Assembly: GCA_017646945.1 (NCBI GenBank)
Contig: JAGCLN010000178.1
Coordinates: 1-7,712, forward strand
Length of the DNA stretch: 7,712 nt
Origin: Clostridia bacterium
GTDB lineage: Bacteria; Bacillota; Clostridia; Christensenellales; Borkfalkiaceae
Direction of reading: 5' to 3'
This document shows positions 1-5,718 of the stretch, piece by piece. The position numbers and the translations under genes were made by a program. Within the stretch, counting starts at the first letter, position 1, and each line of letters opens with the position of its first letter. The notes under the pieces were generated by a model. The model was not told where the DNA came from and did not search any database. It saw only the letters and a list, made by a program, of their open reading frames with translations.

Positions 1-1208
1 ATTAAGGCGGTTGAATTTATAAAAGCGAAATATGAAATCAAAAATATAAAACCTATTGCAAAAATAACGGCGGTAAACACGTTAAAAACTTCGCAAACAC
101 CACCCGTAAGTTTTATAAACTTATCGTCAAGCACCGGTTCGCAAATCGAAATTGCAATTTTTATTATAAACGAAGTGATTAAAATGGTAATTCCTGCCCT
201 TAAAACGCAAAATAAAATGCAAATTACCGCCATTATTCCTATTGAATTTTTAACTAATACCGTTGAAGATAACAAAACGTCTAACCCACCGCTTATAAAA
301 TTGCCAACGATAGGAATTATCGAGCCGGTTGCATATTTTAAAACTTTAAACGATATTCCGTTGTATTGAGAATTAACTAAACCTTGCCCCGCTAAAACCA
401 GACTAAAAATTGAAGTTAGTATTCCAACGCACCATTTAATAAAAGTGAGCAACGTTTTATTAAGGGAAGAAAGTTTAATGTTTTCAGATAGATTGCCTAT
501 TATTACCGATATAAAACAAATAGAAAAAATAGGGATAAAAAAGTTTATAACAATCTCGCTTGATATAACGGTTAACACGTATGCTAACGGCTTGTATATA
601 CCCATACCGAACCCACCTGAAAACTCGCTTAAAGTTATCATAATAGGAAAGGTAATTTCAACTATTTTGTTTACGTTTTCAGTAGCAGTTTTGCCGATGT
701 TAAAAACTTCGCTAACCAGTTTAGAAAATACGATTACTACCGTAAAGTAACAAATAAAATAAATTATATTATTTACGGTATTATCGCATTTTTTGTAGTT
801 TATTATATTTAGTATCGAGTAAGATAAACCTATAAAAATCACAAAGAAAACTATGGATAATACGTCTGTTAAAATAGGCAAATACGATGCCGATATAAAA
901 GACTTAAGAGTATCAAAATTAAGCCCGTTTTCACCCGTTATAAAACTTAAAATTATCTCTTTAAAACTCTTATTTTCCCCAAATAAATTATTGATATTTT
1001 CAGTAATAAATTCAAACTCTTTTTCGTCAATTCCGCTAATTACGTTCTCTATTGCATCGTCAAAATTTCCGTTAGAATTTTCACTTGCTATCGCGGTGTA
1101 ATTATTAAATAAAAACGGCGTAGCAAAAAGTGAAATTAGCAAAATGAATTTTAAACTATTATAGAAGATACTACTTGATATAAATTTGTTATTACAGGAA
1201 AAGCACAT
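1..1208 (-). CDS. spoIIIAE: SpoIIIAE, stage III sporulation membrane protein (3' end cut by the window edge)
   Basis: Polytopic membrane protein of the SpoIIIA complex, which sits in the mother-cell-derived membrane around the forespore and pairs with SpoIIQ to form the feeding channel. The minus frame is open from the ATG at 1208 to the left edge, giving 402 codons; the family is about 400 residues, so only a few residues should be missing. Counting from that ATG, a signal-peptide-like stretch (K20, hydrophobic core 21-35, A-I-A at 39-41) is followed by an acidic soluble region to about 110 and then several membrane segments. The stretch KYATGSIIPIVGNFISGG (291-308) and the following LLSSTVLVKNSIG match the conserved core of the family as I recall it. 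The start is uncertain: the ATG at 1208 lies 58 bases inside spoIIIAD and has no clear ribosome binding site, while the first start-like codon after the spoIIIAD stop is a TTG at 1142, which would remove the lysine of the signal peptide. Family identity is solid; the start is not. Confidence 0.9.
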   Translation of the reverse strand, partial: MCFSCNNKFISSSIFYNSLKFILLISLFATPFLFNNYTAIASENSNGNFDDAIENVISGIDEKEFEFITENINNLFGENKSFKEIILSFITGENGLNFDTLKSFISASYLPILTDVLSIVFFVIFIGLSYSILNIINYKKCDNTVNNIIYFICYFTVVIVFSKLVSEVFNIGKTATENVNKIVEITFPIMITLSEFSGGFGMGIYKPLAYVLTVISSEIVINFFIPIFSICFISVIIGNLSENIKLSSLNKTLLTFIKWCVGILTSIFSLVLAGQGLVNSQYNGISFKVLKYATGSIIPIVGNFISGGLDVLLSSTVLVKNSIGIMAVICILFCVLRAGITILITSFIIKIAISICEPVLDDKFIKLTGGVCEVFNVFTAVIFAIGFIFLISYFAFINSTAL

Positions 1209-1537
1209 ACGAAAATTATTATTCTGCTTGCAAAATTTACTTTTTCTGCAAGCGATGAAACGCCCAAATCGGCGCAAATTGCGGAAGAAAAGTCTGCCAA
1301 ATAGGAAATTGCTATTATTTTTACTATAATTTTGAATACTTCACTATCAATTCCGCTAGTCGTTGCCATATTTTTAAAAAAATCAACGGCTATAAAGATA
1401 TAGTCTATCGTCATAATAAGCATTAAAATTCCGGTTGCAACCGCAGTAAGCCCGGATAATTCAGACGAGTTTGTTTTTAAGTATATAAATATCAACGCAC
1501 CAACAACGCCTACTATTGCAATTTTAATAACGTCCAT
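1151..1537 (-). CDS. spoIIIAD: SpoIIIAD, stage III sporulation membrane protein
   Basis: Small integral membrane protein of the SpoIIIA channel complex in the mother-cell membrane engulfing the forespore. At 128 residues it is the usual family length. Hydrophobic segments lie near 4-20, 30-52, 66-84 and 104-126. The stretch YLADFSSAICADLG (79-92) followed by LAEKVNFASRIIIF matches the conserved family pattern of Tyr, acidic residue, Phe and Cys followed by a helix ending in a Phe/Pro-rich segment (CAFPVI, 111-116). Its ATG overlaps the TGA of spoIIIAC (TGATG, 1539-1535), so translation is probably coupled. It lies third after spoIIIAB and spoIIIAC in the standard operon order, which supports the assignment. 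Confidence 0.95.
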   Translation of the reverse strand: MDVIKIAIVGVVGALIFIYLKTNSSELSGLTAVATGILMLIMTIDYIFIAVDFFKNMATTSGIDSEVFKIIVKIIAISYLADFSSAICADLGVSSLAEKVNFASRIIIFVCAFPVITNLYQVVSSIIV

Positions 1538-1740
1538 CAGTATAGCCCAAATATATCCTTTATCGACGTAAAGAGTTCGCTTATCATTGAAATTACAAGC
1601 GTTAAAACGATAACGAGCCCTGCAAGGCTAACTAGCGTTGCTATATCATCTCTATCCGATTTTTTTAAGATTTGACATATCACGGTAATTATAATTCCTA
1701 TCGCCGCTATCTTAAAAATTATTTCAATACCATATTCCAT
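1537..1740 (-). CDS. spoIIIAC: SpoIIIAC, stage III sporulation membrane protein
   Basis: Two-helix membrane protein of 67 residues, the normal size for SpoIIIAC. Hydrophobic segments are at about 7-24 and 34-54, separated by a short charged loop, KKSDRDD (26-32). The loop followed by an alanine/leucine helix is typical of the family, which resembles a shortened SpoIIIAD. It is a component of the SpoIIIA-SpoIIQ channel. Its ATG shares one base with the TAA of spoIIIAB (TAATG, 1742-1738) and its TGA overlaps the ATG of spoIIIAD, so it is tightly coupled to both neighbours. No separate ribosome binding site is needed or obvious. Identification rests on size, topology and operon position together. 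Confidence 0.93.
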   Translation of the reverse strand: MEYGIEIIFKIAAIGIIITVICQILKKSDRDDIATLVSLAGLVIVLTLVISMISELFTSIKDIFGLY

Positions 1741-2207
1741 TAAATCACCAAAACAAATAGCATAACGCCGAACATAAAGCCGACCTTTAAAATTAAATTA
1801 AAATTTTTATCATAGTTACTTTTCGCTAAATCTCGAATTAGAATAAAATCGTTTTTATACGATAATATCGCATTTTTTTGCGTTTTTGCATCAGCCTTTC
1901 CAAGTTCTAAGAACATTGATTTTAGCCTAATTTTTTCTTCGTTATTTACAAACGGCGGAAAGTTAAAATTTTCATTTTTTATAAAACTTGCAACCAGCAT
2001 CGCATACTCTAACGAAGGATAGTCAACGTTTAAAACCTTGTTGATTTCTTCTTTTTTATAAGAAAAATTACTAATTAAAAAATCACAAGATATACATACC
2101 GAATTCCAAAAATCATACTCTTTTTTTAAATTTTGCGCCCTTCTTCCTGCAATTTTCACACAGGTAATAACACAACATATTCCAACCGCAATTTTTAACA
2201 CAAACAT
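1740..2207 (-). CDS. spoIIIAB: SpoIIIAB, stage III sporulation protein, T2SS-F-like
   Basis: Membrane protein of the SpoIIIA complex, related to the GspF family of type II secretion inner-membrane proteins and the expected partner of the SpoIIIAA ATPase. It has 155 residues, slightly shorter than the roughly 170 of Bacillus. There is a hydrophobic helix at each end (about 2-19 and 138-155) and a soluble helical middle; the final helix is followed by no tail. ELGKADAKTQ (101-110) fits the conserved LG-[KR]-x-D-x-x-x-Q motif of the family. The ATG at 2207 lies 13 bases inside spoIIIAA and has no Shine-Dalgarno sequence in front, so translation probably depends on ribosomes finishing spoIIIAA. 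The stop overlaps the spoIIIAC start by one base. Confidence 0.92.
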   Translation of the reverse strand: MFVLKIAVGICCVITCVKIAGRRAQNLKKEYDFWNSVCISCDFLISNFSYKKEEINKVLNVDYPSLEYAMLVASFIKNENFNFPPFVNNEEKIRLKSMFLELGKADAKTQKNAILSYKNDFILIRDLAKSNYDKNFNLILKVGFMFGVMLFVLVI

Positions 2208-3088
2208 AATTTATTAAAATCTTTATCGTAATAATCAAAAATCCTATCGTTATTACAAATTGATATTAAAACGTAGTAATCAAACACTTTGTATTTTTTT
2301 AAGTTTTGCATTTTTGGTCTACCAAAAAAATCTTCAACGCTACTCGCGTGCGCCGTTGCTATTACGTTTACACCGCCGTAAACCGTTTCTATAACGGAAT
2401 TTACGTCACTTTCGCTAATTAGTTCATCGGTAACGATTACGTTTGGATTTAGAGTTCTTATCGCCTGAGTAAAACCGAATTCTTTATCGGCGTAAGTCAA
2501 AAAGTCAACGTTTGCATTAAAATTAGCTAAGTTTTTTGAAAATTTTAACGCAATTTCATTTCGCTCGTCCACAACCACCACGTTTTTATCGGTGCTTATT
2601 GCAATTTGGCAACACAAATCCCTAATAAAAGTCGTTTTTCCAACGCACGGCTTTGATAGTACAAGCACGTTACCGCCCTTTGTCTTATATATTTTATTGA
2701 AAAAATCAACCGAAACTCCAAAAACAACGGTTGGAATTCTAACGCAAAGAGAAGTAAAATTCTTTATCGTTAAAATTTTGCCGTTTTCTTTAACGAATTC
2801 CCCCGCTAAACCAACGCGTTCGCCGTTATCGCTAGTGATAAATCCTTGTTTAATTTGCTCTTCGTAAGAATGGATAGAATTTTTACATAATTTTAATACG
2901 ATTTCTTCAATCTCTTCAGCGCTTGGCTTAATTTTATTTATAGTTTGAAATTTTCCACCAACTAAAACTTTTACAGGAAAGCCTTTTCTAATTCTTATCT
3001 CGTTTATTGCTTTTCCTTTATATATTGATAGTTCTTTTACAAGTTTTTCCGGCAAATAATCATACACGCTATATAATACTTTGGACAA
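2195..3088 (-). CDS. spoIIIAA: SpoIIIAA, stage III sporulation ATPase
   Basis: Cytoplasmic secretion-type ATPase of the SpoIIIA-SpoIIQ channel, needed for continued forespore development after engulfment. It has 297 residues, near the usual 300. The N-terminal part (about 1-125) includes INEIRIRKGFPV (29-40) and FITSDNGERVGLAGE (83-97), both typical of the family. The ATPase core follows: P-loop S-K-P-C-V-G-K-T-T at 145-153, hydrophobic strand and VVDERNEIA at 172-180 (Walker B region), RTLNPNVIVTDEL at 211-223, and ATAHA at 244-248. The first glycine of the P-loop is replaced by serine. The start given is TTG (3088-3086); no good ribosome binding site lies upstream, and an in-frame GTG seven codons further in is an alternative. 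It is the first gene of the spoIIIA operon here. Confidence 0.94.
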   Translation of the reverse strand: MSKVLYSVYDYLPEKLVKELSIYKGKAINEIRIRKGFPVKVLVGGKFQTINKIKPSAEEIEEIVLKLCKNSIHSYEEQIKQGFITSDNGERVGLAGEFVKENGKILTIKNFTSLCVRIPTVVFGVSVDFFNKIYKTKGGNVLVLSKPCVGKTTFIRDLCCQIAISTDKNVVVVDERNEIALKFSKNLANFNANVDFLTYADKEFGFTQAIRTLNPNVIVTDELISESDVNSVIETVYGGVNVIATAHASSVEDFFGRPKMQNLKKYKVFDYYVLISICNNDRIFDYYDKDFNKLCLC

Positions 3089-3136
3089 ACGTTTTTTAGA
3101 ACAAAAAAATATTATTTAAAACTTCAACTTAAATTA

Positions 3137-3165
3137 TTGATATAATTTAATCTTTTTGTTATAAT
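3137..3165 (+). promoter_or_regulatory. Sigma-A-type promoter for the oadB-like gene
   Basis: TTGATA (3137-3142) and TATAAT (3160-3165) are separated by exactly 17 bases, and a TG pair at 3157-3158 forms an extended -10 (TGnTATAAT). Transcription would start near 3172, about 23 bases before the ATG at 3195, with AAAGGAG (3183-3189) as ribosome binding site. This is a near-consensus housekeeping promoter, so the downstream pair is likely well expressed in growth. It lies in the 106-base spacer shared with the divergent spoIIIA operon. Confidence 0.75.
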
Positions 3166-3194
3166 ATTTTAGTAATAAAATTAAAGGAGCAATT

Positions 3195-4334
3195 ATGCAA
3201 CAATTATTTCAAAATATTATAGCAATTTTTGAAACCTCTGCTAATACAACGTTATTCCTTAAACAAATAGGAATGATGATAATTGGCGCAGTACTTATCT
3301 TTCTTGCAATTAAAAAGCAGATGGAACCAACGCTTTTACTCCCCATGGGTTTTGGCGCAATTTTAATGAATATCCCTAACCATAGCGAAACTGAGGGAAT
3401 TTCAGAAATTTTGGAAACTTTATATAACGCCGGAATTGAAAACGAACTTTTCCCGTTACTTTTATTTATAGGTATAGGCGCAATGATAGACTTTGGCCCG
3501 ATACTTTCTAATCCAAAACTTATGATTTTTGGCGCGGCTGCTCAGTTCGGTATATTTATGACGTTAACTTTGGCATCATTATTCTTTGACGTTAAAGAGG
3601 CTGCTTCAATTGCTATTATCGGTGCAGCAGACGGCCCAACCTCAATTGTAGTTGCAAGAAAACTTGCTCCACAACTTTTAGGGCCTATAACCGTTGCCGC
3701 TTACTCATATATGGCGTTAGTTCCCGTTGTTCAACCACCCGTTATCAAACTTTTTACAACGAAAAAAGAACGCCAAATCAAAATGCCATATAAACCGGAA
3801 TCCGTTTCTAAACTTACAAGAATTTTATTCCCAATATTAGTTACGATAATTACCGGTTTAATTGCTCCCGGCGCTGCAGCGTTGATTGGATTTTTAATGT
3901 TTGGTAACCTTATTAGAGAATGTACCGTTTTAGATAACCTTTCTGACACCGCTCAAAAAGTTTTAGCAAACCTTATCACTTTATTCCTCGGAATAACGGT
4001 AGCGTTTACAATGAAGGCAGACGCGTTCTTAAGTTTAGGAACAATCTTAATCTTAGCGCTTGGCTTATTTGCATTCGTATTTGACACTATGGGTGGCGTT
4101 TTGATAGCAAAACTCTTTAACATATTCCTTCCTGAAGGCAAAAAGATTAACCCAATGATAGGTGCAGCCGGTATTTCAGCATTCCCAATGTCTGCCCGTA
4201 TCGTTCACAAAATGGGTCAAGATGAAGATAAGCAAAACTTCCTTTTAATGCACGCCGTTGGCGCAAACGTATCAGGTCAGATTGCATCAGTTATTGCAGG
4301 TGGTCTTATAATTAACTTCTTCACAATGATTTAA
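3195..4334 (+). CDS. oadB: Na+-translocating decarboxylase beta subunit (OadB/GcdB/MmdB family)
   Basis: Integral membrane subunit that decarboxylates carboxybiotin and couples this to Na+ export in oxaloacetate, methylmalonyl-CoA and glutaconyl-CoA decarboxylases. It has 379 residues, close to the roughly 375 of the short GcdB/MmdB type. Diagnostic blocks, all typical of the family, are LLLPMGFGAILMNIP (47-61), GIGAMIDFGPILSNP (93-107), AAQFGIF (115-121), IIGAADGPTSIVVARKLAP (141-159), AAYSYMALVPVVQPPVIKL (168-186), INPMIGAAGISAFPMSAR (318-335) and LLMHAVGANVSGQIAS (350-365). Asp146 in GAADGPTS corresponds to the aspartate shown essential for Na+ transport in the Klebsiella enzyme; Asn358 lies in the conserved last-helix region. 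The substrate cannot be told from this subunit. AAAGGAG five bases before the ATG supports the start. No alpha subunit or biotin carrier gene is adjacent. It uses AAC and TTC more often than the neighbouring spoIIIA genes, consistent with higher expression. Confidence 0.93.
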   Translation: MQQLFQNIIAIFETSANTTLFLKQIGMMIIGAVLIFLAIKKQMEPTLLLPMGFGAILMNIPNHSETEGISEILETLYNAGIENELFPLLLFIGIGAMIDFGPILSNPKLMIFGAAAQFGIFMTLTLASLFFDVKEAASIAIIGAADGPTSIVVARKLAPQLLGPITVAAYSYMALVPVVQPPVIKLFTTKKERQIKMPYKPESVSKLTRILFPILVTIITGLIAPGAAALIGFLMFGNLIRECTVLDNLSDTAQKVLANLITLFLGITVAFTMKADAFLSLGTILILALGLFAFVFDTMGGVLIAKLFNIFLPEGKKINPMIGAAGISAFPMSARIVHKMGQDEDKQNFLLMHAVGANVSGQIASVIAGGLIINFFTMI

Positions 4335-4346
4335 GCGAGGTGTAAT

Positions 4347-4577
4347 ATGATTAAATTAGTATCTGAAAACAACTTAGAACTCATAAACGAAATTAACAAC
4401 GAATTAAATCAAGACCAAACCACTAACCAAGAAACTGAAACGGGAATTAAACTTCAATGGAACCCCAAAGGCTTTGTAAGTTCATTTAAATATATGGGGC
4501 TTGGAATGCTTGGCATATTCTTAATTACAACGATAATTATTGGAATGGTTAAAATTTTGAATAAAATTAAAAAGTAA
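4347..4577 (+). CDS. Small one-helix protein, probable OadG-like gamma subunit
   Basis: A 76-residue protein 12 bases after the oadB-like gene, with its own ribosome binding site GAGGTG (4337-4342). Residues 1-45 are polar and rich in Asn, Gln and Glu. A single membrane helix follows at about 48-69, then a short basic tail, KILNKIKK. The helix, with YMGLGMLGIFLITTIIIG (49-66), closely resembles the membrane anchor of OadG-type gamma subunits, which carry a Gly-Met-rich helix followed by a lysine-rich patch. Known gamma subunits usually begin with this helix and then extend into the cytoplasm; here the polar segment comes first and almost nothing follows. The assignment rests on the helix pattern plus the position directly after the beta subunit. 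It is probably the scaffold subunit that stabilises OadB, but could be another small partner. Confidence 0.65.
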   Translation: MIKLVSENNLELINEINNELNQDQTTNQETETGIKLQWNPKGFVSSFKYMGLGMLGIFLITTIIIGMVKILNKIKK

Positions 4578-4581
4578 GAAT

Positions 4582-4617
4582 AAAGGCTAACTCAAACGAG
4601 TTAGCCTTTTTTATTTT
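4582..4617. terminator. Intrinsic terminator, probably shared by convergent genes
   Basis: A perfect 9-bp stem GGCTAACTC (4585-4593) / GAGTTAGCC (4598-4606) with AAAC loop, extended by three A-T pairs (4582-4584 with 4607-4609). On the plus strand it is followed by TTTTTTATTTT (4607-4617), ending the oadB operon 5 bases after the last stop codon. Read on the minus strand, the same stem is followed by TTTATTCTT and lies just past the stop of the 4629-5027 gene, so it may serve both directions. Confidence 0.9.
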
Positions 4618-4628
4618 AAATTTTGCGT

Positions 4629-5027
4629 TTAAACGCTTTTTTCATAGGATTTTTCTCGGTAATATCGCTCTTTTGCAACTCTATACTTGTTAGACAATTC
4701 AAACATATAGCGTTGTTTCGCGTCGTAAGAAAGTTTACTAAATTCTTCATGGTCAGTCAACCTTCCGAGCGCATCGCTAACGTCGCCGTAAGTATCGAGA
4801 AGATTTTTAACCCTTTGATAAAACTCTTCGTCTTCCGCCTTAATTCCGCGAATAGATACAGCCGCTTTACTTTGATAGTACTCAATAACTTTTGACTTTG
4901 AAGTTCCGTTTTCTTCTGCTTTTTTAGTTTCGTTATCAACTTTTGATTTGTATTCCTGCCAAAACGAACTTTTTAATCGCTTTTTGGCTTCTTTTGCGTA
5001 GTCTTTTAAAGTTTTAACTCTATCCAT
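4629..5027 (-). CDS. Hypothetical charged helical protein
   Basis: I do not recognise this 132-residue protein. It is soluble, with no signal peptide or membrane segment. It is rich in Lys, Glu, Tyr and Ser and contains no cysteine and no proline, which suggests long helices. Two charged helical blocks can be seen: about 1-60, strongly basic, with KEAKKRLKS and a Lys/Glu-rich stretch; and 64-130, with DEEFYQRVKNLL, an acidic turn near LTDHEEF (90-96), and a Tyr/Arg-rich end, NKYRVAKERYYREKSYEK. The start is well supported by AAGGAG (5037-5032) four bases before the ATG. It is a real gene by ribosome binding site, length and flanking terminators. It lies downstream of rpsU, where many Firmicutes carry yqeY, but I see no resemblance to YqeY. 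It could be a nucleic-acid- or ribosome-associated protein, but that is only a guess from charge and neighbours. Confidence 0.8.
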   Translation of the reverse strand: MDRVKTLKDYAKEAKKRLKSSFWQEYKSKVDNETKKAEENGTSKSKVIEYYQSKAAVSIRGIKAEDEEFYQRVKNLLDTYGDVSDALGRLTDHEEFSKLSYDAKQRYMFELSNKYRVAKERYYREKSYEKSV

Positions 5028-5042
5028 AACGCTCCTTGAATT

Positions 5043-5077
5043 AAAAAAAACATCCGCAAAAATAGTTTTTGCGGATG
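5043..5077 (-). terminator. Intrinsic terminator after rpsU
   Basis: A perfect 12-bp stem CATCCGCAAAAA (5051-5062) / TTTTTGCGGATG (5066-5077) with a 3-base loop. On the minus strand it is followed directly by eight T (5050-5043). It starts 13 bases after the rpsU stop codon. The next gene begins at 5027, so this hairpin may also control how much transcript reads into that gene. Confidence 0.9.
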
Positions 5078-5090
5078 TAAAAAATATTTT

Positions 5091-5270
5091 TTAGCCTTTA
5101 ATGTTTCTCTTTCTTGCTGCTTCAGCCTTTTTCTTTCTTCTAACGGAAGGTCTTTCGTAGAATTCTTTACGGCGTAAATCACCGATAATACCGTCACGTG
5201 AGCATTTTCTCTTAAATCTTCTAAGAGCGCTATCTAACGTTTCGTTTTCACCAACTCTGATTGTTGACAT
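5091..5270 (-). CDS. rpsU: Ribosomal protein bS21
   Basis: Small-subunit ribosomal protein that sits near the anti-Shine-Dalgarno end of 16S rRNA and takes part in initiation. The frame encodes 59 residues starting MSTIRVGENETLDSALRRFK and ending in a very basic helix (RRKKKAEAARKRN). This is the typical bS21 layout: the VGENE-LDSALRRFKR motif at 6-21, a Cys at 23, the LRRKEFYERPS segment at 32-42 and an Arg/Lys tail. The length is normal for Firmicutes. The start is set by the bS21 N-terminus and by the purine run AAAGGGGGG (5286-5278) seven bases before the ATG. It has its own promoter upstream and terminator downstream, so it can be expressed apart from the mtaB-HIT genes above it. Confidence 0.97.
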   Translation of the reverse strand: MSTIRVGENETLDSALRRFKRKCSRDGIIGDLRRKEFYERPSVRRKKKAEAARKRNIKG

Positions 5271-5320
5271 ACTTCAACCCCCCTTTGCCTACTGCAATTA
5301 GTTTCTTAAAGAACATTAAT

Positions 5321-5349
5321 AGTATATTCAATATTATAACTTTTGTCAA
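5321..5349 (-). promoter_or_regulatory. Sigma-A-type promoter for rpsU
   Basis: On the minus strand, a perfect -35 TTGACA (5349-5344) and a -10 TATACT (5326-5321) are separated by exactly 17 bases, in the 104-base gap between the HIT gene and rpsU. Transcription would start near 5314, leaving a leader of about 44 bases before the rpsU ATG. No terminator separates the HIT gene from this promoter, so rpsU probably also receives read-through from the prmA-mtaB-HIT transcript. Confidence 0.8.
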
Positions 5350-5374
5350 TTAAAATTAACTATAAAATAAAAAT

Positions 5375-5716
5375 TTATGCGGGGTGCCACTCCATCTTTT
5401 GACCACAAAGAATATGAATGTGAAGATGCGGAACGGTTTGACCTGCATCGTCGCCTTGATTAACGACTATTCTGTACCCGTTTTCAAGCCCGAGTAAACC
5501 TTCGAGCGTGGGGATAGTTTTAAGCATGTTTTTAAGCATTTCCGCATCGCTATCGGTCATATCCGCAAAGAGTTTAAAATGTGATTTTGATATTGCAAGA
5601 TAATGATTTTTTGCTTGGGGCGCAATATCGCGAATAATAATCATATTATCGTCTTCATACAAAATATTAGTTGGAATTTCTCTTGAAATAAATTTACAAA
5701 ACAAACAATCTTTCAT
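5375..5716 (-). CDS. hinT: HIT family protein, HinT-like nucleotide hydrolase
   Basis: Histidine-triad protein of 113 residues, the usual HinT length. The family hydrolyses nucleoside phosphoramidates and aminoacyl-adenylates as soluble dimers. Diagnostic features are CLFCKFISREIP at 4-15, in which C4 and C7 form the CxxC half of the zinc site found in many HIT proteins; NHYLAISKSH (37-46), with His46 as a likely further zinc ligand; NQGDDAGQTVPHLHIHILCG (86-105), containing the H-x-H-x-H triad at 97, 99 and 101; and a C-terminus ending in MEWHPA, as in HinT, where it contributes to substrate choice. The AAGGAG before its ATG is embedded in the last codons of mtaB, whose stop lies two bases before this start, so the two are translationally coupled. 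The physiological substrate is unknown. Confidence 0.95.
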   Translation of the reverse strand: MKDCLFCKFISREIPTNILYEDDNMIIIRDIAPQAKNHYLAISKSHFKLFADMTDSDAEMLKNMLKTIPTLEGLLGLENGYRIVVNQGDDAGQTVPHLHIHILCGQKMEWHPA

Positions 5717-5718
5717 AA

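Noticed and set aside
175..1101. Plus-strand open frames of 64, 101 and 82 codons opposite spoIIIAE
   Set aside because: They lie wholly antisense to a recognisable spoIIIAE frame, lack ribosome binding sites and show no protein family features.
3089..3194. Sigma-E promoter for spoIIIA in the divergent spacer
   Set aside because: Sigma-E control is expected from known spoIIIA biology, but I found no convincing CATACAAT-like -10 with an ATATT-like -35 at 14-15 bases; AT-rich partial matches are too weak to report.
5043..5077. The perfect 12-bp inverted repeat as a mobile-element or binding-site repeat
   Set aside because: Its position just past the rpsU stop and the eight-T tract on the minus strand fit an intrinsic terminator; no second copy was seen in the window.
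4623..5197. Open frames overlapping the 4629-5027 gene and rpsU (4623-4895 plus, 4757-4939 minus, 5006-5197 minus)
   Set aside because: They are out-of-frame shadows. The 4629-5027 frame has a clear AAGGAG and rpsU is recognisable by sequence; the 5006-5197 frame runs through the rpsU terminator.
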